Below, in pieces: positions 52,367-62,253 of a stretch of 64,000 nucleotides of DNA. The number at the start of each line of letters is the position of its first letter. Position 1 is the first letter of the stretch. The stretch comes from Pelagibacterium sediminicola. GTDB lineage: Bacteria; Pseudomonadota; Alphaproteobacteria; Rhizobiales; Devosiaceae. The notes beneath the pieces are model-generated. The model saw nothing but the letters and a program-made list of their open reading frames with translations, was not told where the DNA came from and ran no database searches. The translations under genes and the position numbers were made by a program. The DNA lies in NCBI RefSeq assembly GCF_003390885.1, contig NZ_QMEL01000002.1, positions 496,001-560,000 of the forward strand. The letters run 5' to 3'.

Positions 52367-53251
52367 TCAGGCAAGCACCCAGCGGCGCCGGTATTCGCTG
52401 GCGAGCCAGACGAGGATCACGGCGATGGCAAGCCCGCCTGCAAGCGAAATCCAGTCGAGCCCGAGCACCATGCGCCCGATCAGTTCGGGCGCGTTCCATG
52501 GCTCGCCCAATATCCAGACCACCTCGAAATCGAGGCCATCGAAGCGGAAGTTCATACGTTCGCCCAGATAGCTCAAAAGCGCGCCGCCATCACGCGACCA
52601 GCGCCGCGTCACGAGATTTTCGGCCAGCCCCAGCGCCACGGGGATGAGAAAGGCCAGCGGAATGGCCCAGCGCCGGAAAAGGACGCTGAGAAGGCCCACC
52701 CAGGCAAAAAAGGGCGCATACCACAAGAGCCCCAGGGCAAAGAACACGATGGCGGTCGTCATGATGTTGGCCCAGGCACCGAGCGTGTCGAGAAAACCGG
52801 GAGGCGCATAGCCGGGGATCGCGGCGCCCACCGACAGGGCCGGCAGGTAGGCGATGATCCCGCTGATCGCCACGGCAAGCAGGATCGCGGCCGGAAAGAC
52901 CGTGAACGCGGCGGCCATCTTGGAGCCGAAGATCTTGAAATCGGTCTGCGGCATCGATTTCCAGAACAGCATGGAATTGTTGCGGCTGTCGGACGAGAAC
53001 GCATCGGCGAAATAAAAGAACAGCATGACCAGAAGATAGGCCCACCATCCCGCGACGATGATCGAGAACGCCGCTTCATAAAAGCGCAGGGAACCGGGAA
53101 GCTCATCGGCAATCCCGGTATGAACGCTCGCCGACCATGTCGAATAGAGCGATGCGAACAGCATCAGGCCGAGCAGAATGGCCGGACCGAAGACGAAGGC
53201 TCCGCGATGCTCGATATATTCACGTTTGACAAGTGCGATCATCGCCCGCAT
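52367..53251 (-). CDS. ABC-2 type transporter permease
   Basis: 294-residue membrane protein with six predicted helices; ALVKREYIEHRGAFVFGPAI at the N-terminus is the amphipathic entry typical of ABC-2 permeases, and SRNNSMLFWKSMPQTDFKIF is the coupling-helix region of YtrC/EcsB-like exporters. It begins on the last base of the ATPase stop codon (TGATG). Third gene after a GntR regulator and ATPase, as in ytr-type operons. Substrate unknown. Confidence 0.85.
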   Translation of the reverse strand: MRAMIALVKREYIEHRGAFVFGPAILLGLMLFASLYSTWSASVHTGIADELPGSLRFYEAAFSIIVAGWWAYLLVMLFFYFADAFSSDSRNNSMLFWKSMPQTDFKIFGSKMAAAFTVFPAAILLAVAISGIIAYLPALSVGAAIPGYAPPGFLDTLGAWANIMTTAIVFFALGLLWYAPFFAWVGLLSVLFRRWAIPLAFLIPVALGLAENLVTRRWSRDGGALLSYLGERMNFRFDGLDFEVVWILGEPWNAPELIGRMVLGLDWISLAGGLAIAVILVWLASEYRRRWVLA

Positions 53252-54136
53252 CAGGCCGCTCCAGCGTTAAAGGTTTCGCGCTGCATCAGCGCCACGAAAA
53301 GGTCTGAAAGGGTGGGCGTCGAGAGCTGGCCCAGAGCGGCCAGCGTCCCGCGCGGCACGCCGTCGAAGATCATCACGGTCTGGCCGAACCGGGTTTCGGT
53401 AAAGACCGGGCCCAGCGCCCGCGCTTTTTCCAGACTGGCGGGGTCCGAAACGATGAGCTGGAGATATTTCTCGTTCACGGTCTCCATCTGCATGTGCACG
53501 ATCAACTCGCCATCGCGGATGAACATGATGTCCGAGAGCATGAACTCGATCTCATCGACCTGATGGGTGGTGATGAGCAGGGTGCGTTCCTCGGTCATGT
53601 AATCTTCGAGCAGGCGCCGGTAAAAGCGCTTGCGATAGGTGATGTCGAGACCCAGCGTCGGTTCATCGAGCACCAGCAGCCTCGCGTCGATCGCCATGAC
53701 GACGGCAAGATGGAGTTGGGCGATCATGCCCTTGGAGAGATTCTTGATCTTCGCCCCTGGCCGGATGTCGGTTCCGGCGAGAAAATCCTGCGCCTTGGCT
53801 TGGGAAAAATTGGGGTGGATATTGGAGAGCAGGGAAAAAAAGCTCACGCACCCGCAAGAAGCGCGGCAGGCTGGCCACGTCGGAAATGAAGGCGACGTTC
53901 TCCATCAGCCTTGCGCGGTTGGCGAACGGATCGAGCCCCAGGACTTCGATGCGCCCCTCGCATTGGGTGAGGCCCAACAGCGCGTTCAGCGTCGTGGTCT
54001 TGCCCGCCCCGTTATGGCCGACGAGCCCATAGATGCGGCCCGCGGGGATGTCGAAATCGAGCCCGTGCAGGACTTCGGTCTTGCCGAACCGCTTGCGCAG
54101 GCCGCGCGCGGAAACGATAGGGGTCTCATCGTTCAT
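53251..54136 (-). pseudogene. ABC transporter ATP-binding protein, frameshifted in a homopolymer
   Basis: The N-terminal frame (from ATG 54136) carries Walker A YGLVGHNGAGKTTTLNALLG and the Q-loop region, and loses homology after SLPRFLRVRELFF. The C-terminal frame carries the signature KNLSKGMIAQLHLAVVMAID, Walker B LLVLDEPTLGLDITYRKRFY and the switch His in TTHQVDE. Removing one T from the run of seven (53835-53841) joins them as RELFSLLSNIHPNFSQAKA, giving a normal protein of about 294 residues. The gene starts at the GntR stop (ATGA) and ends at the permease start. Either a recent frameshift, ribosomal slippage, or a sequencing error; flanking genes look intact. Confidence 0.85.
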
Positions 54137-54489
54137 TTGCTGTCTTCCCGGTTCAAGAGATCGTCTGCCGAAAGCCCGAGCGCTGCGATGCGCGCAAGGA
54201 TGGCGGGCCAGTCTTCGGCGAGAAATTTTTCGCGCTCATGGGCGAGAAGCGCGGGCCGCGCGCCTTGCGTCACGAACATCCCCAGCCCCCGGCGCTTTTC
54301 GACAATGCCCAGATCGACGAGAGTTTCGTAGGATTTGGTAACCGTCAGGGGATTGACCGACAACTCGGTCGCCACCTGCCGGACAGAGGGCAAGGCGTCG
54401 CCTTCCCCGATGGTCCCGTTGAGGATCATGTCGATCATCCTTTGCCGGATCTGAACAAATATCGGCTGGTCGTCGCGCCACTGTGTCAT
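54133..54489 (-). CDS. GntR family regulator, YtrA type
   Basis: 118 residues: an N-terminal winged helix (QIRQRMIDMILNGTIGEGDA; LPSVRQVATELSVNPLTVTK; YETLVDLGIVEKRRGLGMFV) and a very short C-terminal dimerisation segment, which defines the YtrA subfamily. Starts at ATG 54489. YtrA-type repressors control their own operon with an ABC transporter, and a long inverted repeat just upstream fits this. Overlaps the ATPase gene by four bases. Confidence 0.93.
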   Translation of the reverse strand: MTQWRDDQPIFVQIRQRMIDMILNGTIGEGDALPSVRQVATELSVNPLTVTKSYETLVDLGIVEKRRGLGMFVTQGARPALLAHEREKFLAEDWPAILARIAALGLSADDLLNREDSK

Positions 54490-54501
54490 GTGCAATTCCA
54501 G

Positions 54502-54529
54502 TTAGTGTGCTATATATGTAGCACACTAA
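54502..54529. promoter_or_regulatory. Operator of the GntR-ABC operon
   Basis: Perfect 11-base arms TTAGTGTGCTA and TAGCACACTAA flank TATATG, 13-40 bases upstream of the gntR start. The A/T-rich centre could be the -10 region, so binding would block transcription. Form and position are those of an autoregulatory YtrA-type site. Confidence 0.85.
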
Positions 54530-54627
54530 TACGCTATGGTCAACTTCCATTATGGACTTGCCAGCGCCGCCCCGGACCGGCACGAGTGCCATTTCCCATT
54601 TCAACCGCCTCATGCGATAATGGCTGA

Positions 54628-55332
54628 ATGAACAAGATGATCCTTCCACAGCCCAAGCTCGATCACGTCACCGACTGGGTGTTCGACCTCGACAACACGC
54701 TCTATCCGCGCGAATGCAACCTGTTCGCGCAGATCGATATCCGTATCACCCACTACGTGATGGAACTGGCCCGGCTCGATTTCACGGCGGCGCGCGAGTT
54801 GCAAAAGACCTATTACCGGGATCACGGCACAACCCTCAAAGGGCTGATGCATACTCACGACATCGATCCCGACGACTATCTTTCCCAGGTCCACGCCATC
54901 GATTACTCCCCCGTTGCGCCCCATCCCAATCTGGTCGCGGCGATCAGAGCACTGCCGGGGCGCAAGTTCATCTTTACCAACGCGGATGCGGCCCATGCCC
55001 GGTCGGTGCTGGCCCGGCTGGGAGGCGAGGATCTGTTCGAGGCGATCTTCGACATCCGCTCGGCGCGCTTCCAGCCCAAGCCGCTGCACGTCGCCTATGA
55101 GGCGTTCCTTGAGAACCACGATGTCGACCCCTCCCGCGCCATCATGTTCGACGATCTGGAAAAGAACCTCGTCGTGCCCCACGAGCGCGGGATGACGACC
55201 GTGCAGGTGGTTGCGGGCGACGGTTTCATCCACGAGCAGGTCGACGAATGGGAGTTGGGGCGCGGCCATGAGCTTGCCCATGTCCATCACATTACTGACG
55301 ATCTTTTGGGTTTTCTTCATCGCCTTGGGTGA
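54628..55332 (+). CDS. HAD-family pyrimidine 5'-nucleotidase-like hydrolase
   Basis: 234 residues of the SDT1-like branch of HAD phosphatases, which dephosphorylate UMP/CMP or pyridoxal-type phosphates. Motif I is VFDLDNTLYPRE, motif II FIFTNADAAHARSVL, motif III around FQPKPLHVAY, motif IV IMFDDLEKNLVVPHERG. N-terminal Met at 54628 is followed by another ATG three codons in. Divergent from the gntR gene, with 138 bases between starts. Could support nucleoside salvage but is far from that operon. Confidence 0.85.
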   Translation: MNKMILPQPKLDHVTDWVFDLDNTLYPRECNLFAQIDIRITHYVMELARLDFTAARELQKTYYRDHGTTLKGLMHTHDIDPDDYLSQVHAIDYSPVAPHPNLVAAIRALPGRKFIFTNADAAHARSVLARLGGEDLFEAIFDIRSARFQPKPLHVAYEAFLENHDVDPSRAIMFDDLEKNLVVPHERGMTTVQVVAGDGFIHEQVDEWELGRGHELAHVHHITDDLLGFLHRLG

Positions 55333-55404
55333 ACCCTCGCCCAACGATCAGACCGCGCATCCCGCAAGAAACAACGCGGCAGCGCCCAACAGCAGGGATT
55401 AAAG

Positions 55405-56616
55405 ATGTTCGACAAGGTTCTGCCCATAACGGCATTGGGTGCGATAGCGGTTCTGGGCGCACAACCGGCATGGGCCCTCGATGCCGATCAGTTCGGCGCA
55501 AGGCTCAAGGGCGCCGTGGAACTGCTCGGCGTCGCCATCGACTACGACTCGGCCAGCGTTACCGGCGACACGGTAACGCTTTCCGATTTCACGATATTCA
55601 TACCCGGCGAGGAAAAAGCCCGGGTGCCGGGCGATGTGGTCTTTTCGGGCGTTACGGAAACCGCCGAAGGCGGGTTCACCATCGAGACCGCGACGACCGC
55701 GGACCTCGAGATCGACGATCCCGAGGAAGGCCTGTCGCTTTCCCTGCGGAACGTCGCCATGGAAGGGATCACCCTTCCCGGGTCGATCGAGGAGGGCAAT
55801 CTCGTGCCCGCCGTCATGAATCTATATCGCAGCATATCGGCCGGTCCGCTGACCGTCTCGCAGGATGGGTCGGAAATCTTTGGCATCAGGCGTTTTTCAA
55901 CGACGATCGAGGGCCCCGCGGACAATAGCGATGTCGTTTCCCGCCTCGCCGTCGAGGGGATCAGCGCCGATCTTTCGGCGGTTCCCGATGCCGAAGCCCA
56001 GGAGATTGTCGCGGCCCTGGGGATCGAGCGCTTCAGCGCAGTCCTTACCGGAGATTCCGTCTGGAACCCGGAGACGAGCCGGGCCGGCATCAGCGATTTC
56101 ACCTTCGCGGTCAAGGGGCTGGGATCGATCACGATGGACGGCGCACTCACCGGCTTTGACCGGGCGTTCGTTGAAGACCTCATGGCGCTCAACCTCCAGA
56201 TGGCCCGGCTGGCGCAGGAGGACGAGGAGGTTCTGGAAAGCGAGATCGCCCGGATCGAGCAGACCATGCTCGATCGCTCGGCAAATACGGGAATCGAGGG
56301 CTTTTCAATCCGCTATAACGATGAATCGCTGTTCATGAAGGCGCTCGACATCGCCGCCGCCGAACAAGGGATCGACGGCCAGACGTTGGCGACCGGGCTC
56401 AAATTCATGGTCTCGATGGGGCTGACCGAATTGCCCGACGCCGCGTTCAAGGCCATGGCAACCACCCAGATCAACGCCTTCATCGATGATCCGCGCAACC
56501 TGACGATCTCCGCCGAACCCGATACGCCCGTCGACGTCACGGCCCTCGAAAATGCCGAGGAAGACCCGCTGGCCCTGATCGAGCTTTTCAACATCACCAT
56601 CAAGGCGAACCAGTAG
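55405..56616 (+). CDS. Exported protein of unknown function
   Basis: 403 residues. A signal peptide (ITALGAIAVLGAQPAWA, cut before LDAD) leads to a largely beta-rich, acidic mature protein (VTGDTVTLSDFTIFIPGEEK; MDGALTGFDRAFVEDLMALN) with no cysteines that I noticed and no membrane segment. No family is recognised; the style (lipid-binding AsmA/DUF2125-like layered strands) is only an impression. Terminated by the palindromes downstream. Confidence 0.65.
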   Translation: MFDKVLPITALGAIAVLGAQPAWALDADQFGARLKGAVELLGVAIDYDSASVTGDTVTLSDFTIFIPGEEKARVPGDVVFSGVTETAEGGFTIETATTADLEIDDPEEGLSLSLRNVAMEGITLPGSIEEGNLVPAVMNLYRSISAGPLTVSQDGSEIFGIRRFSTTIEGPADNSDVVSRLAVEGISADLSAVPDAEAQEIVAALGIERFSAVLTGDSVWNPETSRAGISDFTFAVKGLGSITMDGALTGFDRAFVEDLMALNLQMARLAQEDEEVLESEIARIEQTMLDRSANTGIEGFSIRYNDESLFMKALDIAAAEQGIDGQTLATGLKFMVSMGLTELPDAAFKAMATTQINAFIDDPRNLTISAEPDTPVDVTALENAEEDPLALIELFNITIKANQ

Positions 56617-56654
56617 ACGGGATTAACATCCGGCGTTTTTCCCCGCACCGCTGC

Positions 56655-56756
56655 CCCCTCCCTCCCAGCCCCTCTCCCACGAGGGGAGAGGGGAGCTCGT
56701 GTGACGGCCCCACGGTTGCCCCTTCTCCCCTCATGGGAGAAGGGGGGCTTTTGCGC
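56655..56756. repeat. C/T-G/A palindromic repeat cluster (copy 2)
   Basis: Stem CCCCTCTCCC/GGGAGAGGGG (56669-56678 with 56684-56693) and a perfect 11-bp stem CCCCTTCTCCC/GGGAGAAGGGG (56719-56729 with 56735-56745), the latter followed by GGCTTTT. Same organisation as the cluster after metK. The second hairpin is a plausible terminator for the exported-protein gene; it is convergent to the LOG gene. Confidence 0.65.
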
Positions 56757-56863
56757 AGCAAAAGGTCGGATGAGGAGGCCACGATGCCACCGCCGGCCAT
56801 CAATCTCGATTGAGCCTGACCAAACTGGAACTTCCGAAGCCCCGCGCGGCCAGATTTTCCGCC

Positions 56864-57712
56864 TCAATCGATAGAAATAACCGGCAAATTATAGGCCTTG
56901 CGCACGCACTCCCAGGCTTCCTCGGCTGTGTCGACGATCCGGAACAATTCGACATCGTCGGGCGAGATAGTGCCTTCCTCGGCCAGCGCCTCGAGATTGA
57001 TGACCCGGCCCCAGAAGGCCTTGCCGAACAGCAGGACCGGGATGCGATCCATGCGCCCCGTCTGGATCAGGGTCAGGGCCTCGAAGAACTCATCGAGCGT
57101 CCCGAACCCGCCGGGGAAGATCGCCACCGCCTTGGCGCGCACGAGGAAATGGATCTTGCGCGTCGCGAAATAGTGGAAATTGAACGAATATTGTGGGGTG
57201 ATGAACAGGTTGGGGGCCTGTTCGTGGGGCAGGACGATATTAAAGGCGATCGAGGGTGCCCCGACATCGGCCGCGCCGCGATTGCCCGCTTCCATCACCC
57301 CCGGACCGCCCCCGGTCACCACTACGTAATCCTTGTAGCCGGTGGCCTCGGAGGTCTTTGAGGCCAGTTGGGCGAAGCGTCGCGCCTCGGTATAGTATTT
57401 CGAGCTTTTCTCGAGGTTCTTGCGCGCGATCTCTGTCTTGGCGGCCCAGGCCTCCTTGCCCGGCTCGGGGATACGGGCGCCGCCGAACAGCACGACCGTC
57501 GAATCGATCCCGGCCTGGCGCAGCCGGTTCTCAACCTTGAGATATTCGAGGTGGAACCGCATGCCACGCAGATCTTCGGAGGTGAGGAATTCCTCATCGG
57601 CAAACGCGAGGCGATAGGCCGAGGATCTGGTCTGGGGGGTTTCCGGCGTATGGCGGACGACCTCAATGTCCTCAACCGAGGACCTGAGGGAAGAATGGCG
57701 CTTACGGCCCAT
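56864..57712 (-). CDS. LOG-family (TIGR00730-like) protein
   Basis: 282 residues with the Rossmann-like LOG fold. Both key motifs are present: VVVTGGGPGVMEAGNRGAAD and FPGGFGTLDEFFEALTLIQT (PGGxGTxxE). LOG proteins hydrolyse nucleoside monophosphates to free base, in plants to give cytokinin; many bacterial ones are AMP nucleosidase-like. An N-terminal extension of about 70 residues precedes the core, longer than in short LOG proteins. Divergent from dapD. Confidence 0.9.
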   Translation of the reverse strand: MGRKRHSSLRSSVEDIEVVRHTPETPQTRSSAYRLAFADEEFLTSEDLRGMRFHLEYLKVENRLRQAGIDSTVVLFGGARIPEPGKEAWAAKTEIARKNLEKSSKYYTEARRFAQLASKTSEATGYKDYVVVTGGGPGVMEAGNRGAADVGAPSIAFNIVLPHEQAPNLFITPQYSFNFHYFATRKIHFLVRAKAVAIFPGGFGTLDEFFEALTLIQTGRMDRIPVLLFGKAFWGRVINLEALAEEGTISPDDVELFRIVDTAEEAWECVRKAYNLPVISID

Positions 57713-57893
57713 CTCCGGGCTCCTTGTTGTTTTTCCGATTGTTCCTGTTTTCGCAGCCCGGGGTTAAGGATCGGTGCCGGGCTATGCAAGCACAATCGAA
57801 TTTGCCCCGCTCAAGGGTTTCTTGACCCCACTCCTTGCGATAAGGTCCGCGCCCGACACAGACCCATCAACAGCTTCAAGGCTCCGTCCGCCC

Positions 57894-58739
57894 ATGCCCC
57901 ACGCCGATCTCGCCGCAACGATCGATGCTGCTTTCGAGGGCCGGGACGCCATAACCCACGGGACGGATGGTGCAATCCGTAAGGCGGTGGACGAGGCGCT
58001 GAACCTGCTCGATTCCGGTACAGCGCGGGTGGCGGAAAGAGATGCGAGCGGGAGCTGGCAGGTCAATCAGTGGCTCAAGAAGGCCGTGCTGCTCTCGTTC
58101 CGCCTCAACGACATGCAGACCATCCCCGGCGGCCCCGGCGGCGCGCACTGGTGGGACAAGGTGCCGTCCAAATTTTCCGGCTGGGACGAAAACCGCTTCC
58201 GCGAGGCCGGGTTTCGGGCCGTCCCCGGCGCCATCGTCCGCCACTCGGCCTTCATCGGCCGAAACGCGGTCCTGATGCCCTCCTTTGTCAACCTGGGCGC
58301 CTATGTCGATGAGGGCGCCATGGTCGATACATGGGCGGCGGTGGGTTCGTGCGCCCAGATCGGCAAGCATGTTCATCTCTCGGGCGGCGCCGGCATCGGA
58401 GGGGTGCTCGAACCCTTGCAGGCCGGACCGGTCATCATTGAGGACAACTGTTTTATCGGCGCACGCTCGGAAATCGTCGAGGGGGTCGTGGTGGGCGAGG
58501 GCTCGGTCATCTCGATGGGCGTCTTCATCGGGCAATCGACCAAAATCATCGACCGCACCACCGGCAAAATCCATTTCGGCAAGGTGCCGCCCTATTCCGT
58601 CGTCGTCTCGGGTTCGACGCCGGGCAAGCCGCTGCCCGATGGCACCCCGGGGCCCGGCCTTTACTGCGCGGTCATCGTCAAGCGGGTCGATGCCCGCACC
58701 CGCTCCAAAACCTCCATCAACGATCTGTTGCGCGATTGA
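57894..58739 (+). CDS. dapD: Tetrahydrodipicolinate N-succinyltransferase
   Basis: Succinylates tetrahydrodipicolinate in lysine/diaminopimelate synthesis. 281 residues from ATG 57894; the frame upstream of it is not family-like. The left-handed beta-helix of hexapeptide repeats is visible ([60 protein letters not shown]). The C-terminal region ([19 protein letters not shown]) is typical. Followed five bases later by dapE. Confidence 0.97.
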   Translation: MPHADLAATIDAAFEGRDAITHGTDGAIRKAVDEALNLLDSGTARVAERDASGSWQVNQWLKKAVLLSFRLNDMQTIPGGPGGAHWWDKVPSKFSGWDENRFREAGFRAVPGAIVRHSAFIGRNAVLMPSFVNLGAYVDEGAMVDTWAAVGSCAQIGKHVHLSGGAGIGGVLEPLQAGPVIIEDNCFIGARSEIVEGVVVGEGSVISMGVFIGQSTKIIDRTTGKIHFGKVPPYSVVVSGSTPGKPLPDGTPGPGLYCAVIVKRVDARTRSKTSINDLLRD

Positions 58740-58744
58740 TCCCC

Positions 58745-59914
58745 ATGCCCAGCCCCTCCGTCCTGCTTCTCGCCGACCTCATCCGCCGCCCCTCTGTGAC
58801 CCCCGCCGAGGAAGGCGTGCTCGACGTACTCGAAGCCTTCCTGACCCCGTTGGGCTTTGTCTGCACGCGGCTGAGGTTCGAGGGCGACGGGTCCTATCCG
58901 GTCGACAATCTTTTTGCCACGCTCAAGGCCGATGCACCCGGCCCGCATCTCTTGTTCGCCGGGCATACCGATGTGGTTTCACCGGGCGATGTCGCGGCGT
59001 GGACGCATGATCCGTTTTCGGGGGAGATCATCGACGGGGTGATGTGGGGGCGCGGGGCGACCGACATGAAAAGCGGGGTCGCCGCCTTTTGCGGGGCGAT
59101 GGCACAACTCGTTGGGGACGGCGGACTCGAAAGAGGCACGGTTTCCCTCGCCATCACCAATGACGAGGAGGCCGATGCGGTCAACGGCACCAAAAAGCTG
59201 CTCGAATGGGCGACGAGCCAGGGCCACAGTTTCGATTTCGCCATCGTGGGTGAGCCATCCTCGTTCGAGAGGTTCGGGGATTCGATCAAGATCGGGCGGC
59301 GCGGCTCGCTCTCGGGCCGGATCACCGTTTCGGGCAAGCAGGGGCACGTCGCCTATCCCCGGCGCGCCAACAACCCCATGCCGGTGCTGGCACGGCTGGT
59401 CGAGGCGCTTTACGTGCCCCTCGACACCGGCACCGAACATTTCCAGCCCTCCAATCTCGAAGTCACCACCATCGACACCGGCAACCCGACTGCCAATGTC
59501 ATTCCCGCCCGGGGGGAATTGCGGTTCAACATCCGGTTCAACGACACGTGGACGGGCGAAACGTTAAAGGCCGAGATCGAGCGCCGCATCGCAGCGTTCG
59601 ATGCCCAGGGATGCACCATCGGTTTCGAGGTCATGGGACCGATCTCGCGCTGTTTCATATCCCCGCCCGAAGGCCATGTCGCCCATCTCTGCGAAGTGAT
59701 GGAAGAGATCAACGGCATCGCACCGGCGCTCTCCACTATCGGGGGCACATCGGATGCGCGGTTCATCGCCGATTATTGCCCGGTGGTCGAATGCGGGCTG
59801 ATCGGGGCGACCATGCACCAGGTCGATGAAAGGGTGCCGGTTGCCGATGTGGACCGACTCGCCGGGCTTTACGCAACCTTCGTTGCGCGGTTCCTCGCCA
59901 AAGGGCGCTCTTAA
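58745..59914 (+). CDS. dapE: Succinyl-diaminopimelate desuccinylase
   Basis: Removes succinate from N-succinyl-L,L-diaminopimelate; two-zinc metallopeptidase. 389 residues from ATG 58745; a TTG nine bases earlier is possible. Metal and catalytic motifs: LLFAGHTDVVSPGD (His, Asp), MWGRGATDMKSGVA (bridging Asp), ITNDEEADAVNGTK (catalytic Glu and ligand), VGEPSS, and the C-terminal histidine in IGATMHQVDERVP. The dimerisation lid lies at about 180-290. Operon with dapD. Confidence 0.96.
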   Translation: MPSPSVLLLADLIRRPSVTPAEEGVLDVLEAFLTPLGFVCTRLRFEGDGSYPVDNLFATLKADAPGPHLLFAGHTDVVSPGDVAAWTHDPFSGEIIDGVMWGRGATDMKSGVAAFCGAMAQLVGDGGLERGTVSLAITNDEEADAVNGTKKLLEWATSQGHSFDFAIVGEPSSFERFGDSIKIGRRGSLSGRITVSGKQGHVAYPRRANNPMPVLARLVEALYVPLDTGTEHFQPSNLEVTTIDTGNPTANVIPARGELRFNIRFNDTWTGETLKAEIERRIAAFDAQGCTIGFEVMGPISRCFISPPEGHVAHLCEVMEEINGIAPALSTIGGTSDARFIADYCPVVECGLIGATMHQVDERVPVADVDRLAGLYATFVARFLAKGRS

Positions 59915-59968
59915 GCACTGCAAGCGTGTTGCAGGTCGGTGCCACACCCTCTACATGATGGCGGATGG

Positions 59969-59986
59969 ATGGCGTTGCCATTTTTC
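59969..59986 (+). terminator. Weak terminator after dapE
   Basis: ATGGC/GCCAT with a 3-base loop, followed by TTTTCCTTT. The five-pair stem is short, so termination may be partial. Confidence 0.4.
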
Positions 59987-60016
59987 CTTTAACCTGACTT
60001 CGAGGCCATAATCCCC

Positions 60017-60571
60017 GTGTCCGCCACTCCGCCGTCATTGCAGCAGGAAACCTTTCATGCGGCGCAGGGTGCGTGGCGGCTTCTGATCGGGCGGCGCGAC
60101 GCGCCGGGCTACTTCGATACCAGCCTGCGCGGGCTCGTTTCGAGCTTTATCGCATTGTTTGCCTCGATCGCCATCACGCTGGGGGCGGCGGCACTCAGCC
60201 AGACGGGCACGGGGGTTTCCAGCTTTGCGCTGGTCGTGACCAATGCGGTCCTTTATGCCGCGCTGGTCGCGGCAAGCTGGGTGGTGTTGCAGGCGGTCGG
60301 CAAGCGCGAGAAATTCGTGCCGTTCCTTGCCGTCGACAACTGGCTCAACGCCTTCATCTCGATCGTCCTCGCCCTGGTCGGGCTGATGGGATTGAGCGGG
60401 GAAATGGTGATGTTCGCAGCCATCGTCGCGGGCCTTGCCGCACGCATCAACAACGCCCGGCTGGTGGCCGAACTCTCCGTCGGGCAGATCGTGATGCTGA
60501 TGGTCGCGCAGGTGATTGGCGTCTTCATCGGGCTGGCCGTCCTTGGGTTGTTCATCCCGGTGCCAGTCTAA
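60017..60571 (+). CDS. Small multi-pass membrane protein
   Basis: 184 residues, GTG start. Four hydrophobic segments are seen ([80 protein letters not shown]), with a soluble N-terminal 40 residues. No family recognised; widespread in alphaproteobacteria as a conserved hypothetical, from general impression. Convergent with truA, stops overlapping by four bases. Confidence 0.7.
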   Translation: MSATPPSLQQETFHAAQGAWRLLIGRRDAPGYFDTSLRGLVSSFIALFASIAITLGAAALSQTGTGVSSFALVVTNAVLYAALVAASWVVLQAVGKREKFVPFLAVDNWLNAFISIVLALVGLMGLSGEMVMFAAIVAGLAARINNARLVAELSVGQIVMLMVAQVIGVFIGLAVLGLFIPVPV

Positions 60572-61305
60572 TAATCCACCCCGACGAGATAGAGCCCGGA
60601 TGCCGGGGCCATGGCGCCGCAGCGGGCACGGTCGCGCGCATCGAGCGCTTCCCGGAGCCCCTCCATCGGCCATTTGCCTTCCCCCACGAGCTTGAGCGAG
60701 CCGGTGAGCGAACGCACCTGATGATGAAGGAATGAAAGCGCGGAAACCCGCAGGACGACCATCTCGCCCTCTCGTGACACATCGAGCCGGTCGAGCGTTC
60801 TTATCGGTGATTTCGCCTGGCATTCGGCGGCGCGGAAGGTGGTGAAATCGTGCTGGCCGAGCACGGTCTGCGCGGCTGCGTGCATCGCATTTGCATCGAG
60901 GGGAACCGGCACGTGCCACACTCTTTTCTCGTCGAGCGCGGGCCGGGCGCGGCGGTTGAGGATGCGGTATTCATAGTGCCGGAACCTGGCCGAAAACCGC
61001 GCCTCGAAATCAGCGCCCACCTTCTCGCATGAAAGGATCGCGACGGGGTGGGGCCGCAAATGATAATTGAGCGCTTCGGAGACCCGGAACGGGTCCCAGT
61101 CCTTTTCAAGATCGAAATGGGCCACCTGCCCCAGCGCATGCACCCCGGCATCGGTCCGCCCCGCCGCCTGGGTGCGGATGGTCTCCCCGGAAAACGCCTT
61201 TATCGCGGTTTCCAGCACCTCCTGCACCGAAAGCTGCCCGTCCTGCCACTGCCAGCCGACGAAAGGGGTTCCGTCATATTCGATTTTGAGATTGTAGCGG
61301 GGCAT
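60568..61305 (-). CDS. truA: tRNA pseudouridine synthase A (positions 38-40)
   Basis: Makes pseudouridine in tRNA anticodon arms. 245 residues from ATG 61305 ([20 protein letters not shown]). The catalytic aspartate is in [20 protein letters not shown]; other landmarks are [12 protein letters not shown] and [20 protein letters not shown]. The longer frame to 61533 runs inside fmt and is rejected. Third gene of def-fmt-truA, three bases after fmt. Confidence 0.97.
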   Translation of the reverse strand: MPRYNLKIEYDGTPFVGWQWQDGQLSVQEVLETAIKAFSGETIRTQAAGRTDAGVHALGQVAHFDLEKDWDPFRVSEALNYHLRPHPVAILSCEKVGADFEARFSARFRHYEYRILNRRARPALDEKRVWHVPVPLDANAMHAAAQTVLGQHDFTTFRAAECQAKSPIRTLDRLDVSREGEMVVLRVSALSFLHHQVRSLTGSLKLVGEGKWPMEGLREALDARDRARCGAMAPASGLYLVGVDY

Positions 61306-61307
61306 CC

Positions 61308-62231
61308 CTAGCCCGCCCTTCGACCCGCCAGATCGCCCGCGCCCCGCAGGAAGGTCGCTGCATCCATCGCGCCCTTGCCCTCGCGCTGGACGTGGGTGAG
61401 GCGCACCGCACCCTCTCCGCAGGCGATGGTCAGTCCGTCCAGAATCGTGCCCGACTCCCCTTCCCCTTGCGCACGGATCGAGCGCAGCGCCTTGATGCGG
61501 GTGGGCCTGCCGCCCAACTCGACCTCGAACCATGCGCCGGGAAAGGGCGAGAGCCCGCGGATATGGTTGTGCACCGCTTCGGCGGATTTTGAAAAATCGA
61601 TCCGGCTTTCCGCCTTTTCGATTTTCTCAGCGTAGGTGACGCCCTCCTCGGGCTGGGGGGTGAAATGGAGCGCGTCGCGCTCGAGCGCGGCCAGCGCCCG
61701 GCCCATGAGATCGGCTCCGCGCCGCATCATCTCGTCATGAAGTTCGCCCGCCGTCATGTCGGGCCCGATGGGGATTTCCTCGACCAACCCGACCGCGCCG
61801 GTATCGAGCCCTTCGTCCATCTGCATGATCGAGACCGCCGTCCGGGTATCCCCGGCCATGATAGCGCGCTGGATCGGGGCCGCGCCGCGCCAGCGCGGCA
61901 GAAGCGACCCATGCAGGTTGAGACACCCCTTATCCGGCGCTTCAAGAACCTCGGGCGGCAGGATCAGCCCATAGGCGACCACCACCGCGACCTCAGCCCC
62001 GAGCGCGGAGAATGTCGTGCGATCGGCGGGATCGCGAAAATTACGCGGGGTGAAGACGGGAATGCCGAATTCTTCGGCAGCCTCGTGCACGGGGGATCTG
62101 CGCTCGGCCTGGCCGCGTCCTGCGGGCTTTGGCGCGCGGGTATAGCAGGCTACGACCTCGTGCCCGCGCATCACGATTTCGGTGAGCGTGGGAACGGCGA
62201 AATCGGGCGTGCCCATGAAGACGACCTTCAT
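61308..62231 (-). CDS. fmt: Methionyl-tRNA formyltransferase
   Basis: Formylates initiator Met-tRNA with 10-formyl-THF. 307 residues. N-terminal Rossmann domain starts [16 protein letters not shown]; the active-site signature is [20 protein letters not shown] with the N-H pair, and the aspartate in [14 protein letters not shown]-terminal OB-fold tRNA-binding domain follows (about 205-300). Between def and truA. Confidence 0.97.
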   Translation of the reverse strand: MKVVFMGTPDFAVPTLTEIVMRGHEVVACYTRAPKPAGRGQAERRSPVHEAAEEFGIPVFTPRNFRDPADRTTFSALGAEVAVVVAYGLILPPEVLEAPDKGCLNLHGSLLPRWRGAAPIQRAIMAGDTRTAVSIMQMDEGLDTGAVGLVEEIPIGPDMTAGELHDEMMRRGADLMGRALAALERDALHFTPQPEEGVTYAEKIEKAESRIDFSKSAEAVHNHIRGLSPFPGAWFEVELGGRPTRIKALRSIRAQGEGESGTILDGLTIACGEGAVRLTHVQREGKGAMDAATFLRGAGDLAGRRAG

Positions 62232-62253
62232 CGCCGATCCTCCGGGAAATGCC

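Noticed and set aside
50289-52571. 760-codon plus-strand open frame
   Set aside because: It is antisense to the SulP gene and has Gln/Arg/Gly-rich shadow composition without domains.
55268-55402. 44-codon ORF with a hydrophobic segment (SITLLTIFWVFFIALG) overlapping the end of the nucleotidase gene
   Set aside because: About half of it is an out-of-frame reading of the nucleotidase; no ribosome site and only modest codon bias in the rest.
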